Origin: Acidimicrobiaceae bacterium
GTDB taxonomy: Bacteria > Actinomycetota > Acidimicrobiia > Acidimicrobiales > MedAcidi-G1
NCBI GenBank assembly: GCA_003541675.1
Contig: DPMC01000267.1
Coordinates: 480 to 12,597, forward strand
Reading direction: 5' to 3'
Length of the DNA stretch: 12,118 nucleotides
The notes under the pieces are model-generated. The model worked only from the letters and a program-made list of their open reading frames with translations, was not told the DNA's origin and did no database searches. This document shows positions 6,787-12,118 of the stretch, one piece after another; the stretch's first letter is position 1; each line of letters opens with the position of its first letter. The position numbers and the translations under genes are program-made.

Positions 6787-8004
6787 ATGAGTGACTTCCC
6801 CAACGATATGACTGCCGGCGCCGCCTTTGCCGAGTTCAGGGCCGAGGTCCAATCCTTCCTCCACGAATACGACCGACGCCCGGTCGCCCCCGGACTCTCC
6901 CGTCTGGACCGGGGCCGAGCCTTCCTGGCGGCGCGCTACGACGCCGGGCTGGGCGCTCTGGACTACCCGGTCGCCGACGGAGGTCGAGGCCTGGACCGTC
7001 GCTTCGTCGACGTCTACCGCCAGGAGGCCGAAGGCCGGACCACCGATGACGGTGGTTCTGGATTCAGCATCGGCCTGGACATGTGCCTACCCACCATCCG
7101 CGACCACGGAAGCCCTGAACTGCGCCAACGGTTCCTCGGCCCCGGGCTCCGGGGCGACGAGCACTGGTGCCAGCTCTATTCCGAGCCGGGTGCCGGATCG
7201 GACCTAGCTGGCCTGACCACCCGTGCGGTCCGCGACGGTGACGAATGGCTGGTCACCGGTCAGAAGGTATGGACCTCGGGTGCCGACCACGCCGACTTCG
7301 GCATCCTGCTGGCTCGGACCGACTGGGACGTCCCCAAGCACACCGGCATCTCCATGCTGGTACTTCCAATGCGCCAACCGGGCGTGGTGGTCCGGGCCCT
7401 CCACCAGATGACGGACGTGGCCCACTTCAACGAAGTCTTCATGGACGAGGCCCGGGTCCCCGTCGACTGGGTCGTCGGGGGCCCGGGAAACGGCTGGAAG
7501 ATGGCTGTCGCTCTCCTTGCGTACGAACGTTCCTCGCTCGGCAAGGGAAGCGGGCGCCAGCCCATTCCAACCGACCGGCTCATCGAACTGGCCCAGGCCA
7601 ACGGGCGATCCCAAGATCCTGTCGTGCGTCAGAACCTGGCCCGTCTGGCCACCGGGACGAAGCTCATCGAATGGCTGAACCTCCGCACGGGAATCCATCC
7701 ATCGATCACAAAGCTCTGGCGGACCCAGCAGGGACACACGGCGGCCCATGTGGCCGCCGGACTGGCCTGGCCCGGAGGTATCGCCTGGGACGGCTCTCGG
7801 ATGGGCACCACCCAACCGGGCCGATTCGACGACGCCGATGGCTCGCACTGGGCCTATGGGATCTGCGACTCACCTGCCCTCTCGCTGGCCGGAGGTACCG
7901 ACGAGATCCAGAAGAACACCCTCGGCGAACGGGTCCTCGGCCTTCCCCGGGAGCCGGCCGGCAACCGTGATACCCCGTTCAGTCAGATACCGAAGAACGT
8001 CTGA
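6787..8004 (+). CDS. Acyl-CoA dehydrogenase (actinobacterial FadE type)
   Basis: This encodes a 405-residue FAD-dependent acyl-CoA dehydrogenase, catalysing alpha,beta-desaturation of an acyl-CoA thioester. The central flavin/substrate motif is YSEPGAGSDLA (131-141), followed by GDEWLVTGQKVWTSGADHAD, and the C-terminal motif is LAGGTDEIQKNTLGERVLGLPREP (367-390), usual for actinobacterial FadE proteins. Many of these act on steroid side chains or rings, often as heteromeric pairs, but the substrate cannot be read here. ATG 6787 gives the normal N-terminus; extending to 6694 adds 31 unrelated residues. There is no ribosome-binding site, and translation is probably leaderless. The 3' end overlaps the convergent TetR gene by 26 bp. 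Operator copy 2 overlaps its -10 box. A decayed second acyl-CoA dehydrogenase lies at 10021-10299. Confidence 0.92.
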   Translation: MSDFPNDMTAGAAFAEFRAEVQSFLHEYDRRPVAPGLSRLDRGRAFLAARYDAGLGALDYPVADGGRGLDRRFVDVYRQEAEGRTTDDGGSGFSIGLDMCLPTIRDHGSPELRQRFLGPGLRGDEHWCQLYSEPGAGSDLAGLTTRAVRDGDEWLVTGQKVWTSGADHADFGILLARTDWDVPKHTGISMLVLPMRQPGVVVRALHQMTDVAHFNEVFMDEARVPVDWVVGGPGNGWKMAVALLAYERSSLGKGSGRQPIPTDRLIELAQANGRSQDPVVRQNLARLATGTKLIEWLNLRTGIHPSITKLWRTQQGHTAAHVAAGLAWPGGIAWDGSRMGTTQPGRFDDADGSHWAYGICDSPALSLAGGTDEIQKNTLGERVLGLPREPAGNRDTPFSQIPKNV

Positions 8005-8611
8005 ACGGCTCCCGTTCCCCACGGGCTGCCGTACCCGGGTCTAGACCGAGCGACAACGACCGGAGGATCAACGCCAGTCGTTCCTCCACCTCTTCAGCGA
8101 GGAGCGGATCCTCGCCACCCCTGGCGATCCACGGATCCATTGTCGTAGCAAAGAGGCAGCGGGCGAGATGGAACACCGTGGCAATGCCCACGTCGACCCG
8201 GACCTCCGTCTCATCCTCGCCAGTCCGCGTCTCGAGGATCTGCTCTACAGCCACATCCAGCGTGGGATGGGTCACGTGGGTGCGGTCGGCTTCACCGGAC
8301 AACGACGCGTAGGCCACGGCCCGGACGAATTCTGGTGCCCGCAGGAGAGAAAACGGTTCCACCCGACCCGAGGCATCCAACCCCTCCACAGCGGCATAAG
8401 ACTCCGTGAGACGATCGAACCCCGCACGGAGCAGAGCCTCCTTCCCGCCGAAGTAGTGATGGACCAAGCCGTAGTTGACACCGGCCTCCTCAGCGAGAGC
8501 TCGCCCGGAGATCCGCTTAGGCGCCGAATGGCCTAGGAGACGGGCCGCGGCGGCCACCAGCGCCTCTCGGACCTCGTCGGCACCCTTGGGGGAAGAACCG
8601 CCGGTGGTCAT
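7979..8611 (-). CDS. TetR-family regulator 1
   Basis: This encodes a 210-residue TetR-family transcription factor, usually a dimeric repressor released by a small ligand such as an acyl-CoA or pathway intermediate. The helix-turn-helix lies at about 33-55, ISGRALAEEAGVNYGLVHHYF, with the recognition helix around VNYGLVHHYF. The C-terminal ligand domain (about 70-200) has no motif I can match to a ligand. It is the last gene of the crotonase-TetR-TetR operon, and its ATG overlaps the preceding TetR stop by 4 bp (ATGA), indicating translational coupling. Its 3' end overlaps the acyl-CoA dehydrogenase by 26 bp. Its DNA-binding region is nearly identical to that of the adjacent regulator 2, so both probably recognise the same TTAGCC-N4-GGCTAA palindrome; that link is inferred from context. 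Confidence 0.93.
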   Translation of the reverse strand: MTTGGSSPKGADEVREALVAAAARLLGHSAPKRISGRALAEEAGVNYGLVHHYFGGKEALLRAGFDRLTESYAAVEGLDASGRVEPFSLLRAPEFVRAVAYASLSGEADRTHVTHPTLDVAVEQILETRTGEDETEVRVDVGIATVFHLARCLFATTMDPWIARGGEDPLLAEEVEERLALILRSLSLGLDPGTAARGEREPFRRSSVSD

Positions 8612-9183
8612 CGCTCGACCTCCACCCCGATCGACCGGTACAGCGATTCGAGCACGGTGAAAAACCGGTCCCGGATCACCTCACCGTCCGCTTCGAGGTC
8701 CAAGCCAAGCCCCGTGGCGTTGTGTTCGACGAACACCGGCCAACCCAACTGGAGCAGGACGATGGCTGCCACGGTGGCCCGGTGGTGGACGGGGTCGCCG
8801 CCCTGATCGCCCTCGGTGGCCATCCCGAGCATGGCGTCAAAGACCGGGTGCGAAACGTCCTCGTCGTCGTACCCACCCTCAAGGGCGACGTGGGCAGCAA
8901 AGCCGAAGATCTCCCGGTCTGAGACGACCTGGTTCAATGGAATGGGTCGGGTGCCGCCCGCCATTGAATCGGCCAGAAGCCGGGAACCATGCCGACCTCG
9001 GGCGGCTCTGAGCAGGTCGCCGGACGACTCGAAGTAGTAGTGGACTAGGCCGTAGTTGACCTCAGCCTCTTCGGCCAGTGCCCGACCGGTGACCGTCGAC
9101 GGGGGACGCTCCGACATCAACCGGATGGCCGCATCGAGCAGCGCCGTCCGGGAGGACGGTTCCCCGTCGGGATCGACGCCCAT
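8608..9183 (-). CDS. TetR-family regulator 2
   Basis: This encodes a 191-residue TetR-family regulator with its helix-turn-helix at about 30-51 (VTGRALAEEAEVNYGLVHYYF). Over the segment GRALAEEAxVNYGLVHxYF it differs from regulator 1 at only 2 of 19 positions, while the C-terminal ligand domains are much less alike. This suggests an old tandem duplication whose sensors diverged. ATG 9183 overlaps the crotonase stop codon (TGATG, 1-bp overlap), pointing to coupled translation; a TTG one codon upstream is a less likely start. The stop overlaps the start of regulator 1. A fully palindromic copy of the shared operator lies at the promoter of this operon, so autoregulation is likely. Homodimers, heterodimers or two-signal control are all possible. 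Confidence 0.92.
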   Translation of the reverse strand: MGVDPDGEPSSRTALLDAAIRLMSERPPSTVTGRALAEEAEVNYGLVHYYFESSGDLLRAARGRHGSRLLADSMAGGTRPIPLNQVVSDREIFGFAAHVALEGGYDDEDVSHPVFDAMLGMATEGDQGGDPVHHRATVAAIVLLQLGWPVFVEHNATGLGLDLEADGEVIRDRFFTVLESLYRSIGVEVER

Positions 9184-9947
9184 CAAGTCCGCGCCGGCCG
9201 AAGTTGGCCGGCCGCGGCGAGGAGGGCGGCTCCCCGATCGATGCGATCCGCACTGGTGACCACATCGGCGACCATGCCGGCGGTGTGCTCCTTCATCATC
9301 CGGCCCGCCGATCCGGGGAATCCGGCGATCTCGAGTGCCAGCCTTCGGGCTGCGTCGAGGACCTCGTCGTCAGCCACCACGTCGAGGGCGATCCCTAGAC
9401 GATGCAAGTCCAGACCGCTGAACCGACGGCCGGAAAGGGTGATCTGATGGATCACGGAGAGAGGATGTCGGCCCGACAGCCAGGCCAGGTTCATGGCGGC
9501 CGGCATGCCCTGACGAACCTCGCCGACCTGAAGGAACGCCCCCTCGCCAGCCACCAGAAGGTCACAGGCCAGGGCAAGCCCCGCTCCACCGTTGATGGCA
9601 AACCGTTCCAGCGCTCCCACGACCGGGACCGGACACTCGGCAATGGCCCGGTGGGCGGCAGCGAACGACGAACTCGCCGTCCCGATCCAGGTCGGCGGCG
9701 GATCGGCGTTGTACTCCGTGAGGTCGAGGCCCGAACAGAACCCACCGCCAGCGCCATGTAGGAGGACGGCCCCAACGTCATCCCGGTCGGAGGCCTCGGC
9801 AAAGCAGGCGGCCAGAGCATCGGACAACGGTCCGACTATGGCGTTCTTCCTCTCCGGTCGATTCAGGACAATGGTGGCCAACCCGTCCTTGACCTCGAGG
9901 AGAACGGGGTTGTCGGGCGTGTGGTCATCGACTTTGTGATGGGTCAT
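9183..9947 (-). CDS. Enoyl-CoA hydratase/isomerase (crotonase) family protein
   Basis: This encodes a 254-residue crotonase-fold protein acting on an acyl-CoA thioester. The oxyanion-hole segments are GGGFCSGLDL (67-76) and NGGAGLALACDL (119-130). By alignment with classical enoyl-CoA hydratase, the first catalytic glutamate is replaced by glycine (G123), while the second is kept (E143 in VGEVRQGMP); the 20-residue spacing supports this alignment. One-glutamate crotonases are often isomerases, hydrolases or other enzymes rather than simple hydratases, so the precise reaction is open. ATG 9947 has GAGGA about 4 nt upstream. It is the first gene of an operon with both TetR regulators, with 1- and 4-bp overlaps. 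A predicted promoter and a 28-bp palindromic operator lie 52 bp upstream, so expression should be under TetR control. Confidence 0.92.
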   Translation of the reverse strand: MTHHKVDDHTPDNPVLLEVKDGLATIVLNRPERKNAIVGPLSDALAACFAEASDRDDVGAVLLHGAGGGFCSGLDLTEYNADPPPTWIGTASSSFAAAHRAIAECPVPVVGALERFAINGGAGLALACDLLVAGEGAFLQVGEVRQGMPAAMNLAWLSGRHPLSVIHQITLSGRRFSGLDLHRLGIALDVVADDEVLDAARRLALEIAGFPGSAGRMMKEHTAGMVADVVTSADRIDRGAALLAAAGQLRPART

Positions 9948-9998
9948 GATGTCCTCGATCGGTCAGGCGCTGTCAGTGGTTTCGGCAACAAGCGCGTG

Positions 9999-10026
9999 CT
10001 GAGGTTAGCCATATGGCTAACCTCAG
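9999..10026. promoter_or_regulatory. Operator copy 3: 28-bp perfect palindrome
   Basis: The core TTAGCC-ATAT-GGCTAA (10005-10020) is embedded in a longer perfect inverted repeat; left arm CTGAGGTTAGCCAT at 9999-10012 mirrors 10013-10026. It is the most symmetrical of the four copies and so likely the strongest. It fills the spacer and covers the -10 of the predicted promoter of the crotonase-TetR-TetR operon, a classic autorepression position. It also sits directly upstream of the acyl-CoA dehydrogenase remnant, so it may once have served a divergent gene pair. Confidence 0.8.
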
Positions 10027-10030
10027 GCAA
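10002..10030 (-). promoter_or_regulatory. Predicted promoter of the crotonase-TetR-TetR operon
   Basis: On the minus strand a -35 box TTGCCT (10030-10025) and a -10 box TAACCT (10007-10002) are separated by 17 bp. Transcription would start near 9995, giving a leader of about 48 nt before the ATG at 9947. The operator palindrome covers the spacer and -10, implying repression by occlusion. Confidence 0.5.
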
Positions 10031-10299
10031 CCGGCCATCCTGATCTCCTCACGACCGAAACCGACATCCTCAATCTGGACTTCAATGCCCACCTAGACCG
10101 CATCCGACGCTTCACTGACGAGGAGTTGAGCACCGGTGAAGTGGACATGGTGGAACTCGGCGGGGGGCCGCCGCCGCTGGTTGACCACCAGGCCAAGACG
10201 GACCTGTTCGGCATCACCTTGCCCCGGGAGTGGGGTGGCTTGGGTTGAACCATGGAACAGCAGGTCCGCCACCTCATCGTCATGTCATCCCGTTCATGA
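10021..10299 (+). pseudogene. Acyl-CoA dehydrogenase N-terminal remnant
   Basis: One frame (codons in phase with 10054) reads as the N-terminal part of an acyl-CoA dehydrogenase: LDFNAHLDRIRRFTDEEL, then ELGGGPPPLVDHQAKTDLFG and ITLPREWGGLG. It has no start codon; an in-frame TAA lies at 10018-10020, inside the operator. At 10246-10248 the codon is TGA where related proteins usually have tryptophan (GGLGW), which would be a single TGG-to-TGA change, and the frame then continues recognisably as TMEQQVRHLIVMSSRS before a second stop at 10297-10299. The flavin and catalytic regions are entirely missing, and the permease stop codon lies 3 bp further on. I read it as a truncated, decaying gene, not a small functional one. 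It is unlike the N-terminus of the intact acyl-CoA dehydrogenase at 6787, so it is probably a separate lost paralogue. With the upstream operator and leader it accounts for the 354-bp gap between the crotonase and permease genes. Confidence 0.7.
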
Positions 10300-10301
10300 A
10301 G

Positions 10302-11018
10302 TCAGGTCAGGGCCCCCACGATGGTTGCCAGACCACCAAGACCACAGATCCCCAGGAGCACCGGTCGGAACCACTCGCTGTCCACCCATCGGCGAACCGG
10401 AGGTGCCAACACCAGGCCGATGACGGCGGAACCCATGACGAGCGCGATCCGCCCCACCTCGGCGCCGTCGATCGCCCCACCGACCAACAGGCGCACGGTC
10501 ACCACCGCGCTCAGCACCATGACGAAACCCGCGAGGTTGGGCCTCAGGACCTGGGGAGGGTCATCGTGGTGGAGGATGGCGTAGGGCGGTCCCGGAAGGG
10601 CGGCCACCCGAAGCGTGAACGCCGTCAGCACGCCGGCCAGCACCGACATCCATCGTCGGCTCGGGGGTTTCCAACCGGACCCCACTGCCACCACCGACAG
10701 CACGACCAGCACCCCCACAGCCAGCGTCAGACCCCGCTCCGAGAGGCCGGCCAGCGCCAGCTCGCCCAAGACCAGTCCGACCGGTGCCCCCAGAAGGCAC
10801 TTCCGCCATCGCTTTGCATCGAAACCCGAGAACTCCATCGTGACATTTCGGATACCGACGACCGTTCCACCCAGGATGAGGGGAAGGGGAACGAACGCCG
10901 GATCCACGGCCATGAGCACCGGGCTGGCGACCAGGGCAATGCCGATGCCCGCCGAGGCCTGGACGAGGGAACCCGCAGCGACGGCGACCACCACGAGGAC
11001 GATCTCGATCGGGGTCAC
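10302..11018 (-). CDS. TauE/SafE-family membrane permease
   Basis: This encodes a 238-residue polytopic inner-membrane protein of the TauE/SafE (sulfite exporter, DUF81) family. The N-terminal repeat motif GSLVQASAGIGIALVASPVL (16-35) is characteristic. Hydrophobic segments lie at about 4-38, 42-58, 74-92, 97-113, 124-140, 161-179, 188-206 and 218-237, and the second half carries LPGPPYAIL (141-149). Family members are implicated in moving sulfite, sulfoacetate and other organic or inorganic anions, though few have been tested. The start is a GTG at 11018 with no ribosome-binding site; a -10-like TAGGGT ends 6 nt before it, suggesting a leaderless transcript. It is divergent from the alcohol dehydrogenase, with operator copy 4 between. 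Co-regulation with a sulfatase hints at transport of a sulfur-containing anion, an inference. Confidence 0.88.
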   Translation of the reverse strand: MTPIEIVLVVVAVAAGSLVQASAGIGIALVASPVLMAVDPAFVPLPLILGGTVVGIRNVTMEFSGFDAKRWRKCLLGAPVGLVLGELALAGLSERGLTLAVGVLVVLSVVAVGSGWKPPSRRWMSVLAGVLTAFTLRVAALPGPPYAILHHDDPPQVLRPNLAGFVMVLSAVVTVRLLVGGAIDGAEVGRIALVMGSAVIGLVLAPPVRRWVDSEWFRPVLLGICGLGGLATIVGALT

Positions 11019-11024
11019 TGATCG

Positions 11025-11030
11025 ACCCTA
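11025..11030 (-). promoter_or_regulatory. Predicted -10 box for leaderless permease transcript
   Basis: TAGGGT on the minus strand lies 6 nt before the GTG start at 11018. It fits TANNNT, and no ribosome-binding site intervenes. A -35 region 17 bp further back would fall on the edge of operator copy 4. Confidence 0.4.
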
Positions 11031-11046
11031 ACCCGAACCGGCGGAT

Positions 11047-11066
11047 GGTTAGCCAAGCGGCTAACC
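11047..11066. promoter_or_regulatory. Operator copy 4: GGTTAGCC-N4-GGCTAACC palindrome
   Basis: Eight-bp perfect arms GGTTAGCC and GGCTAACC flank AAGC. The site lies between the divergent permease (29 bp from its GTG) and alcohol dehydrogenase (45 bp from its ATG). It overlaps the expected -35 region of the permease and a possible -10 of the dehydrogenase, so one bound repressor could silence both genes. Confidence 0.77.
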
Positions 11067-11067
11067 T
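11062..11067 (+). promoter_or_regulatory. Possible -10 box for the alcohol dehydrogenase
   Basis: TAACCT overlaps the right arm of operator copy 4 in the same position as the -10 boxes proposed for the crotonase operon and the acyl-CoA dehydrogenase. A second candidate, TAATCT, lies at 11070-11075. No clear -35 is visible for either, so the choice is uncertain. Confidence 0.3.
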
Positions 11068-11110
11068 CCTAATCTTTCCCTAATCGAACCCTGACCACCA
11101 CCGGAGCCCC

Positions 11111-12118
11111 ATGCGTGCCGCCGTCCTCCACGAAGCCCCCGGCGACCTCGTCGTCGAAGATCTGACCATCGCCAAGCCGATCGGCCGCGAGGTTCTGATC
11201 CGAACGAAGGCGTCAGGCCTCTGCCACAGCGACCTCCACGTGATCGAGGGGCTGCTCCCGCTACCGTCGCTGCCCGCGGCGCTTGGCCACGAGGCCTCGG
11301 GCATCGTGGAAGCGGTCGGACCTGACGTGACGGCCTTCGCTCCAGGCGACCACGTGATCACCTGTCTGACTCAGTTCTGCGGCGTGTGCCCCGAGTGTCA
11401 CGTGGGTCGCGTGTTCATCTGCTCGAACCGTCACGACCTAGCCCGCGGGCCCGAACTGGAACCGACACTGTCGCTTGACGGCACTCCAGTGCTCCCCATG
11501 GCCGGGCTCGGGGCGTTCGCCGAGCAGATATTGGTGCACGAGAATGGCGTGGTCGCCGTCGACCCGGCCGTGCCCTTCGACGTGGCCGCCCTCATCGGCT
11601 GTGCCGTGATGACCGGTGTGGGCTCAGCCACCAACGGCGCGCAGATCCGTCCGGGCGAAACGGTGGCCGTTATCGGCTGCGGAGGCATTGGTCTGAACAT
11701 CGTGCAGGGTTGTCGGCTGGCCGGCGCCAGTCGGATTATCGCGGTGGACCTCAACGCCGAGAAGCTCGAAGCGGCCCGCGGGTTCGGAGCAACCGACGTG
11801 GTCGATGCCTCGACGGACGACCCGGTCGCTGTGGTACAGGCCCTGACTGGCGGCGGAGTCGATGCAGCCTTTGAGGCCATCGGACTGACGGCGACCGGCG
11901 AACAGGCGCTGGCCATGATCCGCCCGGGGCGCACCGCCTACCTGGTCGGAGTCCCGCCAATCACCAGCACCATGACCGTGCCCGGCGCCCTCATGGTGCT
12001 CCAGGCCAAGGGCCTTAGGGGCCTGTTTATGGGCAACTCCAACTTCAAGGTGGAGATGCCCAATCTGGCCCGCCACTACATGGAGGGTCGTCTCGAACTG
12101 GACCGACTGGTCTCGGCC
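11111..12118 (+). CDS. Zinc-dependent alcohol dehydrogenase, 3' end missing
   Basis: The frame is open from ATG 11111 to the right edge, with 336 residues visible of a family usually about 350-375 long. It is a medium-chain zinc alcohol dehydrogenase oxidising an alcohol, or reducing a carbonyl, with NAD(P). The catalytic zinc ligands are C38 (GLCHSDLH), H60 (GHEASG) and C164 (LIGCAVMTGVG). The structural zinc site is complete in CGVCPECHVGRVFIC (C90, C93, C96, C104). The Rossmann motif is GCGGIG (189-194), followed by VDLNAEKLEAAR, where the aspartate at the end of strand 2 favours NAD over NADP. GGAG at 11103-11106 is a ribosome-binding site with short (4-nt) spacing. Operator copy 4 lies 45 bp upstream. 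By context it would oxidise an alcohol freed by the sulfatase or made by the P450. Confidence 0.95.
   Translation, partial: MRAAVLHEAPGDLVVEDLTIAKPIGREVLIRTKASGLCHSDLHVIEGLLPLPSLPAALGHEASGIVEAVGPDVTAFAPGDHVITCLTQFCGVCPECHVGRVFICSNRHDLARGPELEPTLSLDGTPVLPMAGLGAFAEQILVHENGVVAVDPAVPFDVAALIGCAVMTGVGSATNGAQIRPGETVAVIGCGGIGLNIVQGCRLAGASRIIAVDLNAEKLEAARGFGATDVVDASTDDPVAVVQALTGGGVDAAFEAIGLTATGEQALAMIRPGRTAYLVGVPPITSTMTVPGALMVLQAKGLRGLFMGNSNFKVEMPNLARHYMEGRLELDRLVSA

Noticed and set aside
9184..9186. TTG start for TetR regulator 2
   Set aside because: The next codon is an ATG overlapping the crotonase stop as TGATG, the usual coupling arrangement, so ATG 9183 is preferred.
10252..10299. A small independent peptide starting at ATG 10252
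   Set aside because: Its residues (MEQQVRHLIVM) read as the in-frame continuation of the acyl-CoA dehydrogenase remnant past the TGA, and no ribosome-binding site precedes it.
10230..11021. 263-residue plus-strand open frame opposite the permease
   Set aside because: It is His-, Gln- and Arg-rich low-complexity sequence, typical of the antisense of a high-GC membrane-protein gene. The minus strand encodes a clear TauE/SafE protein.
10005..11064. Operator copies as transposon ends or attachment repeats
   Set aside because: The copies are palindromes positioned at promoters, with no transposase or integrase gene and no target-site duplication.
2827..11066. The shared palindrome as a KstR/KstR2 sterol-catabolism operator
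   Set aside because: Neither the half-sites nor the spacing (TTAGCC-N4-GGCTAA) match those operators as I recall them, so a steroid role should not be assumed from the motif.

Overview
This window looks like chromosomal DNA from a high-GC actinobacterium. The evidence is the G+C-rich coding sequence, a P450 paired with a tiny 3Fe-4S-type ferredoxin, a mycobacterial-AtsA-like sulfatase with its C-terminal beta domain, acyl-CoA dehydrogenase and TetR types common in Actinobacteria, and apparent leaderless start codons behind TANNNT -10 boxes. Free-living or marine Acidimicrobiia-like bacteria would fit, but that placement is a guess. I see no tRNA, rRNA, CRISPR array or insertion sequence.

Layout from left to right. 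(1) 2-1651 (+) is the 3' part of a PEP-utilising mobile-domain protein. (2) 1706-2689 (-) is an extended SDR dehydrogenase. (3) 2899-3096 and 3100-4365 (+) are a ferredoxin and cytochrome P450 electron-transfer pair, divergent from the SDR. (4) 4370-6694 (-) is a large Cys-type sulfatase, tail-to-tail with the P450. (5) 6787-8004 (+) is an acyl-CoA dehydrogenase, divergent from the sulfatase and overlapping the next gene tail-to-tail. (6) 9947-7979 (-) is a tightly overlapping operon: enoyl-CoA hydratase/isomerase, then TetR regulator 2, then TetR regulator 1. (7) 10021-10299 (+) is a decayed N-terminal fragment of a second acyl-CoA dehydrogenase. (8) 10302-11018 (-) is a TauE/SafE-type permease. 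(9) 11111-12118 (+) is a zinc-dependent alcohol dehydrogenase that runs off the window.

The main discovery is a shared palindrome, TTAGCC-N4-GGCTAA. It occurs three times with perfect arms (2827-2842, 10005-10020, 11049-11064) and once with one mismatch (6760-6775). All four copies are intergenic, in front of the ferredoxin/P450 genes, the sulfatase/acyl-CoA dehydrogenase pair, the enoyl-CoA hydratase/TetR/TetR operon, and the permease/alcohol dehydrogenase pair. Several copies overlap predicted -10 boxes. Two tandem TetR proteins with near-identical DNA-binding helices are encoded inside the set, so they are the obvious candidates to bind it. I infer one locally autoregulated catabolic regulon.

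Taken together the genes suggest uptake or turnover of a sulfated hydrophobic compound: sulfate-ester hydrolysis (sulfatase), hydroxylation (P450/ferredoxin), alcohol or ketone oxidation (ADH, SDR), beta-oxidation-type steps (acyl-CoA dehydrogenase, crotonase) and anion transport (TauE/SafE). The substrate cannot be read from the sequence.
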